From contig CAXBFG010000005.1 of the NCBI GenBank assembly GCA_963975155.1, positions 1-64,000 of the forward strand: a stretch of DNA of 64,000 nucleotides, written 5' to 3'. The notes beneath the pieces are model-generated. The model was not told the DNA's origin. It worked only from the letters and a program-made list of their open reading frames with translations, and ran no database searches. The stretch comes from UBA5109 sp963975155. Lineage in GTDB: Bacteria > Pseudomonadota > Gammaproteobacteria > Pseudomonadales > Pseudohongiellaceae. Below are positions 18,091 to 25,328 of the stretch, piece by piece (positions within the stretch are counted from its first letter, which is position 1; every line of letters starts with the position of its first letter). The translations under genes were made by a program, and so were the position numbers.

Positions 18091-19452
18091 TCATTTACTT
18101 GTTTTAACGGATTTTACCCTGCGCTTGTACGATTTTGAAAGCGGAGCTTTGTGCAGGTTTTGTTGCATGGTTTGGCGTTCCTGGGAGTCTGCCGTCTGAT
18201 ATTGTGTCCACCACTGCCCAAGACCGTTCATATCCTCACCGCTTGCTTCGCGTAATAAAAGAAAATCGTAAGCGGCCCGAAAGCGTTTTTGGGTGACAAG
18301 CAAGGCGGCCCTGCGACCGGCCCGGCGTTCCAGGCGCAACTGGTATTCCCAGATTTCCCGCATCGGGATACTAAAGCGTTTCGGTATGGCTATACGAGCC
18401 AGTTGTTGTTCAATAATATCCTGTCCGGCATCGTGCATGGCAAGCATAGGCGCCATCTTTGTTGACTGATAATAGGCATAGCGCGCTCTGACTGCAGGCC
18501 AGAGAATGGCAGCCAGGAGGAAGGCCGGCGTTACACTTTTAACTGCAATGATGCGTTCATCGGTACTTCGGAAAGCGCCCTCAAGCATCAGTTTGTTTTG
18601 AGTATCTTGTGCAGTGATCAGTTCCGCAATCGGAGGGAATAAAACGTGAAATACATGGTATTCCAGCAATTTCTGAAAGGTTAGTAAGCCACAGCCACTA
18701 AAAAACAATTTTAGAAACTCATCAAATAAGCGGGCAGACGGTATCGATTCAAGTAGGGAGGCACAGTTTTTAATAGGACTTTCCGTGCTGTGTTCAATAA
18801 TAAAGCCCAGTTTGGCAGCTAACCTAATAGCGCGTAATATTCTGACCGGATCTTCCCGATAACGTTGTTCGGGATTCCCAATCATACGCAGGGTGCGCTT
18901 TTGTATGTCTTCGATACCATGGGCAAAGTCGAGAACTTCAAAATTTCGTACGGTGTAATAGAGAGCATTCACGGTAAAGTCTCGTCGTAAGGCATCTTCT
19001 TCAATGCTGCCATAGACATTATCTCTAAGGATCATGCCTTCCTCACTATGAGCAGAGTCGAGATGCTTTACTTTCCTGGCCAGGCTATTGCCGCTGATTT
19101 CAGTGCTTTGTTCGGATTGAGCGCGAAATGTTGATACTTCTATGATTTCACGGCCAAAATGTACATGCACAATTCGAAAGCGCCTGCCGATAATTCTGGA
19201 GTTCTTAAAAACCTGGCGTACCTGTTCGGGGCTCGCATCAGTCGCAACATCGAAGTCTTTGGGGCGCATATCCAGCAGCAAATCCCTGACGCCGCCACCG
19301 ACAATGAATGCTTCGAAACCAGCACTGTTCAGCTGATACAGGACCTTCAGTGCATTAGGGCTTATAGCCTTTCGAGAAATGCCATGTTCAGCACGAGGGA
19401 GGACTCTATGTTCAAGGATGGGCTGGCTTGCTTGTTTGGAGGGCTTAGTCAA
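18091..19452 (-). CDS. pcnB: Poly(A) polymerase I
   Basis: 453 residues. It adds poly(A) tails to RNA 3' ends and promotes decay. The nucleotidyltransferase core shows IVGGGVRDLLLDMRPKDFDVATDA (motif given as GGGVRDLLLD and KDFDVATDA, with the catalytic DxD), then RRFRIVHVHFG, RRDFTVNALYY and the tRNA-CCA-type RYREDPVRILRAIRLAAKLGF (RILRAIR). The C-terminus is basic (KSYKRRVKSVKTSK) as in the gammaproteobacterial enzyme. It starts about 50 bp downstream of the sRNA terminator, the same arrangement as crcZ-pcnB in Pseudomonas. Confidence 0.96.
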   Translation of the reverse strand: MTKPSKQASQPILEHRVLPRAEHGISRKAISPNALKVLYQLNSAGFEAFIVGGGVRDLLLDMRPKDFDVATDASPEQVRQVFKNSRIIGRRFRIVHVHFGREIIEVSTFRAQSEQSTEISGNSLARKVKHLDSAHSEEGMILRDNVYGSIEEDALRRDFTVNALYYTVRNFEVLDFAHGIEDIQKRTLRMIGNPEQRYREDPVRILRAIRLAAKLGFIIEHSTESPIKNCASLLESIPSARLFDEFLKLFFSGCGLLTFQKLLEYHVFHVLFPPIAELITAQDTQNKLMLEGAFRSTDERIIAVKSVTPAFLLAAILWPAVRARYAYYQSTKMAPMLAMHDAGQDIIEQQLARIAIPKRFSIPMREIWEYQLRLERRAGRRAALLVTQKRFRAAYDFLLLREASGEDMNGLGQWWTQYQTADSQERQTMQQNLHKAPLSKSYKRRVKSVKTSK

Positions 19453-19501
19453 AAGTCACTTACTGTTGTAATAAAGCATGCATTCTACACAAGTGCTGAG
19501 G

Positions 19502-19540
19502 AAATAAAAAAAGCCGGTAAGATTTGCATCTTACCGGCTT
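19502..19540 (-). terminator. Rho-independent terminator of the CrcZ-like RNA
   Basis: A perfect 13-bp stem (AAGCCGGTAAGAT at 19511-19523 with ATCTTACCGGCTT at 19528-19540) and a 4-base loop. On the minus strand it is followed by TTTTTATTT. Orientation fits termination of leftward transcription just before pcnB. Confidence 0.92.
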
Positions 19541-19791
19541 CTGAACCTTTGGTTTTTATTATTATTATTCTAATTAACATCCCTGTATCAGTAAGCGGCA
19601 ACAACTTGCTACCTTTGACAGGGTATTGAGATCCCCAAATGCGACTCCATGCCTCCCCCCTTGCCAGCGCTGATTTTTCAGTTCTTTCTAGCTTGGGTAC
19701 AGCCTGTAGCTGTAGACCTGGGCCATTCAATTGTTCCGCCGAATTATTCTTATTATTATTAATTTTTAATTATTGGCGACGGACAATATAG
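19505..19791 (-). ncRNA. CrcZ-like small RNA (candidate)
   Basis: The stretch between pcnB and the CbrB-like gene (19453-20000) has no convincing gene. On the minus strand it has a sigma-54-type promoter, an RNA of about 287 nt, and a perfect terminator. Two A-rich clusters match the Hfq/Crc catabolite-activity motif AAYAAYAA: AATAATAATAAGAATAA on the strand opposite 19744-19760, and AATAATAATAATAAAAA opposite 19553-19569. In Pseudomonas, crcZ lies in exactly this place (cbrB-crcZ-pcnB), is transcribed from a CbrB/sigma-54 promoter, and relieves Hfq/Crc repression. The call rests on synteny, promoter and motifs. An 81-residue ORF (19485-19730) overlaps it and runs through the terminator; it is unlikely to be coding. 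Confidence 0.75.
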
Positions 19792-19800
19792 AAGATAACA

Positions 19801-19818
19801 AGGCAGATATCATGCCAA
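19801..19818 (-). promoter_or_regulatory. Sigma-54 (-24/-12) promoter of the CrcZ-like RNA
   Basis: Minus-strand sequence TTGGCATGATATCTGCCT has GG and GC separated by exactly 10 bases, as in the consensus TTGGCACG-N4-TTGC. Transcription would start near 19791. The -12 element is CTGC rather than TTGC. Confidence 0.7.
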
Positions 19819-19903
19819 GTTTCAGGATTTCCTTAAATGCCTAATGATATCATATAGTTGCTGGTGGTTATTAAAACGTTTAAGCCACTTACAAAATTGT
19901 TCC

Positions 19904-19952
19904 TGTTAAAAGTTTGTTAAGAATTGTAACCAGGAAGGGTAGATCAGTAACA
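19904..19952 (-). promoter_or_regulatory. Possible CbrB-type upstream activating sites
   Basis: Half-sites TGTTAA (19904-19909 and 19915-19920), GTAAC (19926-19930) and GTAACA (19947-19952) cluster about 110-160 bp upstream of the predicted start. The reported Pseudomonas CbrB site is TGTTAC-N14-GTAACA. Spacing here does not match exactly (N16 for one pair), so this is a weak candidate. Confidence 0.4.
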
Positions 19953-20000
19953 TAGTCTCACATTTTAACGGCTATGCTCAGTTAGCCTGAAGCGGAGATA

Positions 20001-21413
20001 TTAACCGGATTTCTTCTGCCTTGGAATGCCAAAGCGCTGACGACGTTCCCATAAACATTTGCGACTGATACCGAGTTTTTTGGCCAACAAGGTTTCATTC
20101 ATATGTTCCTGATGCTCAAGTACAAAGCGTTGGAAATAATCTTCCAGAGAAAGATCTTCGGAAGGATCATTGTCGATATTTTCTGTCAGATCTGCACTAT
20201 CACTATTCTGCTGAATGCCATTATTAAGATTTTGTCTGCCTTGCTCTTTGGTTAATGAGTCAATTTTCACCAGTTCTACATCAATATCAAGCAGGTCCAT
20301 GGGTATTTCATTACCTTCAGTCAGTATCACGGCTCTTTCAATGGCGTTTTCGAGTTCGCGAACATTGCCAGGCCAGGGGTACATAGTGATTGCCTGTATG
20401 GCGTCTGCGCTAAAATGCATGGGACCGGCTGTGCCAAGACGGTTGGAGATAAGCTGAAGCTTTTTATCCGCGAGCTCCAGTATGTCTGTATTGCGCTCCC
20501 TAAGTGGCGGGATGTTAAGGGGCATGACATTAATACGATAAAACAGGTCTTCACGAAAGCGTCCTTCGCTAACAAACTGCTGTAAATCCCTATTGGTAGC
20601 AGCAATTAGACGTACGTCAACTTTGGTGGATTGAACGGATCCGACTTTTCTTATTTCATGCTCTTGTAAAACTCGCAGGAGTCTGGCCTGAGCTTCAAGT
20701 GGTAATTCTCCTATTTCGTCCAGAAATAGGGTGCCATTATTGGCCGCCTCCACTAGGCCGGTACGAGTGCTGGTAGCGCCAGTAAAAGAGCCTTTTTCGT
20801 GGCCAAATAATTCGGATTCAATCAGGTTTTCAGGTATTGCAGCGCAGTTGATGGAGATTAGATTTGAGTCTTTGCGTGAGCTTGCTTCATGTAAGGCGCG
20901 TGCAACCAGTTCCTTTCCGGTTCCTGATTCGCCCTGTATTAACACTGAAGAATTGGTTTGAGCAACTTTACGAATACGACGGAATAATTCCTTCATGGTG
21001 GCACAGCTTCCTACCATGCCGGGAACAGGCTCTTCGTCCGGATTCTTTTTAGTCTTGCTTTTTTTACGACCACAGCCGGAAATGACGGCTTTCAATGAAC
21101 TAAGTACTTCTTCACTTTCAAACGGAATTGAGAGGTAAGACATGGAGCCAGTCTTGGTTGTATCCAAGGCTGATCGCATGCTGGCATAGCTGGTGCTGAT
21201 CAGTACAGGAGTTGTTGAGTGCTTGATCAGCACTGTGCCTGGCTGATCCGGTAAGCGCAGGTTGCAGATAATGGCATCAAAGTCATCCGGATTTTGTTTA
21301 AGAGCTTCATCTACAGAATGGCAGGCTTGACTCTGGTGGCCTGCCTGGTCGAGTAATTCACCAAGTTTGCTTAGTGTTGCCTGATCATTTTCTACAAGTA
21401 AAATATTAGCCAT
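20001..21413 (-). CDS. cbrB: CbrB-like sigma-54-dependent activator with a degenerate receiver domain
   Basis: 470 residues: receiver domain (1-112), AAA+ sigma-54 activation domain (about 132-370) and a Fis-type HTH at the C-terminus (LAKKLGISRKCLWERRQRFG). Walker A is GESGTGKE (161-168), the sigma-54 loop is GSFTGA (208-213, usual form GAFTGA) and Walker B is FLDEIGELP. The receiver segment VLISTSYASMRSALD resembles Pseudomonas CbrB. However, the phosphoacceptor position is Asn51 (CNLRLPD; codon AAC), one acidic-pocket residue is Asn9 (LLVEND), and the usual Lys before Pro is Ile96 (SIPFE). Synteny dksA-gluQ-X-pcnB supports CbrB, but cbrA, normally just upstream, is absent. Activity is therefore probably phosphorylation-independent or controlled otherwise. 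Confidence 0.85.
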   Translation of the reverse strand: MANILLVENDQATLSKLGELLDQAGHQSQACHSVDEALKQNPDDFDAIICNLRLPDQPGTVLIKHSTTPVLISTSYASMRSALDTTKTGSMSYLSIPFESEEVLSSLKAVISGCGRKKSKTKKNPDEEPVPGMVGSCATMKELFRRIRKVAQTNSSVLIQGESGTGKELVARALHEASSRKDSNLISINCAAIPENLIESELFGHEKGSFTGATSTRTGLVEAANNGTLFLDEIGELPLEAQARLLRVLQEHEIRKVGSVQSTKVDVRLIAATNRDLQQFVSEGRFREDLFYRINVMPLNIPPLRERNTDILELADKKLQLISNRLGTAGPMHFSADAIQAITMYPWPGNVRELENAIERAVILTEGNEIPMDLLDIDVELVKIDSLTKEQGRQNLNNGIQQNSDSADLTENIDNDPSEDLSLEDYFQRFVLEHQEHMNETLLAKKLGISRKCLWERRQRFGIPRQKKSG

Positions 21414-21615
21414 AAAAGCAATAGACTGTAGTTAGCTGTTATGTGTGTAGACCTAAATTCACTTATACCCTTCTAGAGTGAGTGAAACGGTTATATAAAT
21501 TTGTTTCTTTTCTACACACTTGGTTACTGGGGGCTACAATATTAAGCATCGCGGGCAAAGGGTCAACACAAATTTAGCTTTATTTTGCGCAGCATTGCAT
21601 AATTTGCCAGTTTTA

Positions 21616-21653
21616 ATCAATAAATTATATAAATATCAATAAGTTATATAAAA
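21616..21653. repeat. Two adjacent 19-bp AT-rich direct repeats at the gluQ 3' end
   Basis: ATCAATAAATTATATAAAT (21616-21634) is followed directly by ATCAATAAGTTATATAAAA (21635-21653), 17 of 19 bases identical. The second copy encodes the last residues and stop codon of gluQ. Confidence 0.75.
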
Positions 21654-22610
21654 TTGATCTTCATCAAGATGTTTTAACTCACTTAATCTATCGATATTCC
21701 AGTGTTCGATTGCCCAGGTAATAATGTCGGCGGGTGCAGCATTTTTCAAATCGGCATCAGGTTGCTGATGCAAACAGATAAGCGCTTGGTAGAGTGAGAG
21801 TGAGGGTTTTCCTGCCGGTAGCGGGTTGGCATGATGCTGCTTGCTCAGTTTCTGCCCCTGCGAGTTTATGATGACGGGAATGTGAGCATAAACTGGCTGT
21901 TTGTAGCCCAGTAGTCTTTGCAGGTAAATTTGTCTGGGAGTGGAGTCAATTAGATCGATTCCACGAACTACATGAGTAATTTCCTGAAATGCATCGTCGA
22001 CCACAACAGCAAGTTGATAAGCAAATAATCCGTCCTTGCGTTTGAGAATAAAATCTCCAACATCTGAGCGGAGGTTTTGGCTTTGCTTGCCCTGTAGTAA
22101 ATCATCAAACTGTATTGCGATATCAGGTACTTTGCATCGCAAAGAGAAAGTGTCGGATTCTGCATTGACTTCGTTCAGTTCGCGTTCCCTGCAAAACCCG
22201 GGGTAAATCCCTCCATGGTCCTGTATGTCTTGCCTGCTGCAGGTACAAGGAAAGATTAAGGCCTGTTCCTGTAAGCGTGCTAATGCTTCCTGATACGCTT
22301 GAGAGCGTTGACTTTGGTAAATAATTTCTCCGTCCCACAATAAATTGAGTTCTTCAAGGGCTTGCAGGATTTGCTTAAGTGCAGCCGGGCTTTCTCTGGG
22401 AGGATCCAGGTCTTCAATTCTGAGAAACCAGAGGCCCCGGTTTGCACGGGCGTCGAGATAACTCGCCAGTGCGGCAATCAGGGAGCCTGCATGCAAAGGG
22501 CCGGTGGGCGAGGGAGCAAAACGCCCTCGGTAGGTAGTTTGTTGTTGATATGGAGCCGAAATTTTCAGGCCCCCAGTTGTTTTTCCTTGATTTCGTCCAG
22601 CGTTTTGCAA
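21636..22610 (-). CDS. gluQ: Glutamyl-Q tRNA(Asp) synthetase
   Basis: 324 residues. It is a truncated GluRS paralogue that glutamylates queuosine in tRNA-Asp and lacks an anticodon-binding domain. The HIGH-type motif appears as RGRFAPSPTGPLHAGSL near residue 28, followed by FLRIEDLDPPRE. Zinc ligands are seen in FPCTCSRQDI and YPGFCRER, and the KMSKS-type motif is QKLSKQHHANP. The start at 22610 lies inside the dksA end (46-bp overlap). This gives an N-terminal extension of about 25 residues before the conserved core, so the true start may lie further in. dksA-gluQ is a classic pair. Confidence 0.93.
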   Translation of the reverse strand: MQNAGRNQGKTTGGLKISAPYQQQTTYRGRFAPSPTGPLHAGSLIAALASYLDARANRGLWFLRIEDLDPPRESPAALKQILQALEELNLLWDGEIIYQSQRSQAYQEALARLQEQALIFPCTCSRQDIQDHGGIYPGFCRERELNEVNAESDTFSLRCKVPDIAIQFDDLLQGKQSQNLRSDVGDFILKRKDGLFAYQLAVVVDDAFQEITHVVRGIDLIDSTPRQIYLQRLLGYKQPVYAHIPVIINSQGQKLSKQHHANPLPAGKPSLSLYQALICLHQQPDADLKNAAPADIITWAIEHWNIDRLSELKHLDEDQFYITY

Positions 22611-23434
22611 TCAATACACTTGTTAGCTGTCGGGCGAGCCTCAAGACGACGAATACCTATTTCGATACCGCAGGAATCACAAAAACCATAATCGTCTTTG
22701 ACAATTAATTCTATCGTCGAATCAATTTTCTTGATCAGGCGACGCTCTCTGTCCCGGGTTCGTAATTCAATACTGAACTCCTCTTCGAGGGTAGCGCGAT
22801 CTGCAGGATCCGGTGGGTTAGCGGCTTCATCCTGCATATGGTGAACTGTGCGGTCGACCTCTTCCATTAATTCGTTGCGCCAGTTACGCAGTATGCTTTT
22901 AAAATGTTCGCGCTGCGCTTCATTCATATATTCTTCACCCCGTTTCATGACATAAGGGACGAAGTCACCGACCTGCAAGTGGGCATCAGGTTTGGCGGGG
23001 CCTGCTTTGCTGGTGGTTTTGGGCTTTTTTGGTGCAGATTTTATAGCTGCAACTTTGCTTTTGGCCTTTGGAGCCGACTTGGGTACTGCTTTATTGGCCA
23101 TTGCTTTTATCTTGGTCACCGCTTTTTTAGTTGCTACTTTTTTCTTTGGGGCCGCTTTCTTCGGGGCCGCTTTCTTAGGTACTGCTTTCTTAGGTGCTGC
23201 CTTTTTGGGAGCTGCTTTTTTAGGAGTCGCCTTTTTGGGAACTGCTTTCTTTGAACTCACTTTTTTCGGGACGACTTTTTTGGCTGCAGCTTTTGGCTTT
23301 ACCACAGGCTTTTTTGCACTGGCTTTTGCTTTCGCAGTCACTTTAGCCTTGGTTTTTGCCGGCGCTTTTACTTTTGTCTTAGCTTTCGGTGCTGCCTTTT
23401 TAGCTTTTACAGCAGATTTTTTTTTGCTTGCCAT
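22565..23434 (-). CDS. dksA: DksA with a histone-H1-like Lys/Ala/Pro-rich N-terminal extension
   Basis: 289 residues, nearly twice the usual DksA (about 150). Residues about 1-148 are a low-complexity tract of KKAAPKKA-type repeats like histone H1/AlgP tails. Residues about 150-289 are a full DksA: coiled coil with DPADRATLEEEF (the two coiled-coil-tip aspartates), ELRTRDRERRLIKKID, and a C4 zinc finger CDSCGIEIGIRRLEARPTANKCIDC. DksA binds the RNA polymerase secondary channel with ppGpp. The basic tail may add DNA or RNA binding; that is inferred. No internal Met with a good ribosome site was evident between the tail and the domain, so the extension appears to be translated. Confidence 0.93.
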   Translation of the reverse strand: MASKKKSAVKAKKAAPKAKTKVKAPAKTKAKVTAKAKASAKKPVVKPKAAAKKVVPKKVSSKKAVPKKATPKKAAPKKAAPKKAVPKKAAPKKAAPKKKVATKKAVTKIKAMANKAVPKSAPKAKSKVAAIKSAPKKPKTTSKAGPAKPDAHLQVGDFVPYVMKRGEEYMNEAQREHFKSILRNWRNELMEEVDRTVHHMQDEAANPPDPADRATLEEEFSIELRTRDRERRLIKKIDSTIELIVKDDYGFCDSCGIEIGIRRLEARPTANKCIDCKTLDEIKEKQLGA

Positions 23435-23612
23435 TACATAATCTCTCTACTAAATCTATCACTGGCTTACGCTCTAAATACTGAGAGCTACCTTTATTGT
23501 GCTGACCTTAACAGTTTTCAAGACCAGGTAGTGTTGATGCGGCTCATATTCCCGAAAGGGGAGCATTCTACTGGTTTATTTGAAACCAGGAAACTGTTTG
23601 TCAGGCTTTTTA

Positions 23613-23951
23613 TCATTCAGGCAAATTTAACCGGTCAATGTACAGAATATCGTTTTTAACTTCATATTCAATTTTCTGTAAGCTCTCCCCCTGACAAGGG
23701 CCCTGTAGACATTCTCCACTCTCGATTGCAAACAAAGCTCCGTGTGTGGAACATTGAATCAGATCGCCGGTATTATTCAGGAATCGGCCAGGTTCCCAAT
23801 TAAGGGGAACGTACATGTGTGGACAACGGTTTAGATATAAAAAAATCCGGCCACGCTTTTTTATGGCAAAAAGCCCTGACTTCCCACTAAATTCAAAAGC
23901 TTGTACACCACCTTCAGGGATACTTTCGAATTGGCATAGCTGCTCGTCCAC
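23613..23951 (-). CDS. Rieske-type [2Fe-2S] ferredoxin-like protein
   Basis: 112 residues. The Rieske ligands are visible as CPHMYVPL (CxH) and CSTHGALF (CxxH), 15 or so residues shorter in spacing variation than respiratory Rieske proteins and without a signal peptide. This matches small soluble Rieske proteins related to dioxygenase ferredoxins and NirD. No oxygenase or reductase partner is adjacent. The partner and function are unknown. Confidence 0.88.
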   Translation of the reverse strand: MDEQLCQFESIPEGGVQAFEFSGKSGLFAIKKRGRIFLYLNRCPHMYVPLNWEPGRFLNNTGDLIQCSTHGALFAIESGECLQGPCQGESLQKIEYEVKNDILYIDRLNLPE

Positions 23952-23983
23952 TATCTTTTAAACCATTTGGCAAAACGTTTAGA

Positions 23984-25237
23984 TTAGGATTTCAGGGCCT
24001 GACTAAAATCCGCGATTAAATCTTCTTGATCTTCGATACCAATCGAAAAGCGTACCAGGGAATCGGCAATTCCCATTGATGCTCTGCGTTCCGCACCCAT
24101 TTCATAATAAATAGTATGTGCTACCGGGATGCCCAGAGTCCGATTGTCACCAAGATTACTAGAACAGACTACCAGTTGTAGTGCATTCAGAAAATCAAAG
24201 CAGTCAATACTGTCTTCCAGCTCAATACTGAGGATGGCACCAAAATGTTTGAATAGTTTAGCGGCTCTTTCATGTTGGGGATGTGACTTCAGTCCGGGAT
24301 AACTCACCTTTTTGACCAAAGGATGCTGGTCACAAAATTCAGCAAGAGCCAGAGCATTATCGCTGGCTTTATATATCCTCATTTTGAGTGTGTCTGAGCC
24401 AACAGACAGATGGTGAGCAGCCTCAGGTGCCAAGGCTGCACCAAAATCCCGCAGGCCCTTTTTTCGAATCTGCGTGATTCCCCAGAATTTCGACTCTCTG
24501 GTTTTGTAATTGTCATAAATATTGCTGAAGCCATTCCAGTCATAAAGACCGGTATCTGTAACACTGCCACCGAGCGCATTACCATGCCCTCCTATATATT
24601 TGGTCAGGGAATTGATGATCAGGCTGGCCTTTACGTCTACAGGTAAGAACAGGCAAGGAGAAGTCATGGTGTTATCGACAAAATAGATGAGCCTGGCTCG
24701 TTCACATAAGTCGCCAATCGCCGCCAGGTCGGAGACCTGTGTTACCGGATTGGCAATCGTTTCTACAAAAACCACTTTGGTATTTGATTTGATGGCTGCT
24801 TCCACATTAGTAACATCTGTTGCATCGACAAAAGTAACTTCTATTCCCAGATTGATCAGGGTATTGAACAGGCTGTTGGTATTACCAAACAAATAGGCAC
24901 TTGAGACAATATGGTCACCTGCACGCAACAATGACAACAGGGTGGAACCAATGGCAGCCATCCCGGTCGCAAAAATAACACTGGCCAGGCCTTGCTCCAT
25001 GAGGGTTATTTTATTGGCGAGTGCTTCCACTGTAGGATTGCTTTGCCTGCCGTAAGCATAGCCACTGCGTTTATTTTGGAAAACCTCGGCCAGCTCACGC
25101 GCGTCTTCATATCCAAAGGCGACCGAAGTCTGGATAGGTGCATGTAACACGCCATGCTCAGGCTTGCCTTTGCGGTCAGCATGTAAAATGGTGCTTGTGA
25201 ACTGTTTCTGTTTCATTTCAAATTGGTGATGCTTCAA
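23984..25237 (-). CDS. Cys/Met metabolism PLP-dependent enzyme (gamma-synthase/sulfhydrylase family)
   Basis: 417 residues, typical for the family. Landmarks: APIQTSVAFGYEDARELAEVF near the start, GYAYGRQSNPTVEALANKI, FATGMAAIGSTLLSLL, FVETIANPVTQVSDL, FVDNTMTSPCLF and the PLP-lysine region INSLTKYIGGHGNALGG. The end MGIADSLVRFSIGIEDQEDL is also diagnostic. It could be an O-acetyl- or O-succinylhomoserine sulfhydrylase, cystathionine gamma-synthase or a methionine gamma-lyase-type enzyme; the sequence alone does not decide. An alternative start Met lies 7 codons in (MKQKQF). Confidence 0.85.
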   Translation of the reverse strand: MKHHQFEMKQKQFTSTILHADRKGKPEHGVLHAPIQTSVAFGYEDARELAEVFQNKRSGYAYGRQSNPTVEALANKITLMEQGLASVIFATGMAAIGSTLLSLLRAGDHIVSSAYLFGNTNSLFNTLINLGIEVTFVDATDVTNVEAAIKSNTKVVFVETIANPVTQVSDLAAIGDLCERARLIYFVDNTMTSPCLFLPVDVKASLIINSLTKYIGGHGNALGGSVTDTGLYDWNGFSNIYDNYKTRESKFWGITQIRKKGLRDFGAALAPEAAHHLSVGSDTLKMRIYKASDNALALAEFCDQHPLVKKVSYPGLKSHPQHERAAKLFKHFGAILSIELEDSIDCFDFLNALQLVVCSSNLGDNRTLGIPVAHTIYYEMGAERRASMGIADSLVRFSIGIEDQEDLIADFSQALKS

Positions 25238-25328
25238 AAAAAAGAGGGCGGATGATACTCTTATTTACCGCGGTATTGAAGCGTACTTGATCGGTTAAAG
25301 CGAGGCTTTATCCTGTTAACCCGGTGTC

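Noticed and set aside
19159..19629. 156-codon plus-strand ORF opposite pcnB and the terminator
   Set aside because: Overlaps a well-supported gene and a terminator; composition is that of an antisense shadow.
19485..19730. 81-codon minus-strand ORF over the sRNA
   Set aside because: It runs through the terminator stem, has no recognisable domain and no ribosome site; a small RNA fits better, though a dual-function RNA cannot be excluded.
22904..23441. Plus-strand ORFs of 116 and 149 codons opposite the Lys/Ala tail of dksA
   Set aside because: Hydrophobic Ala/Phe/Leu translation is the reverse complement of the lysine-rich repeat; dksA is clearly the real gene.
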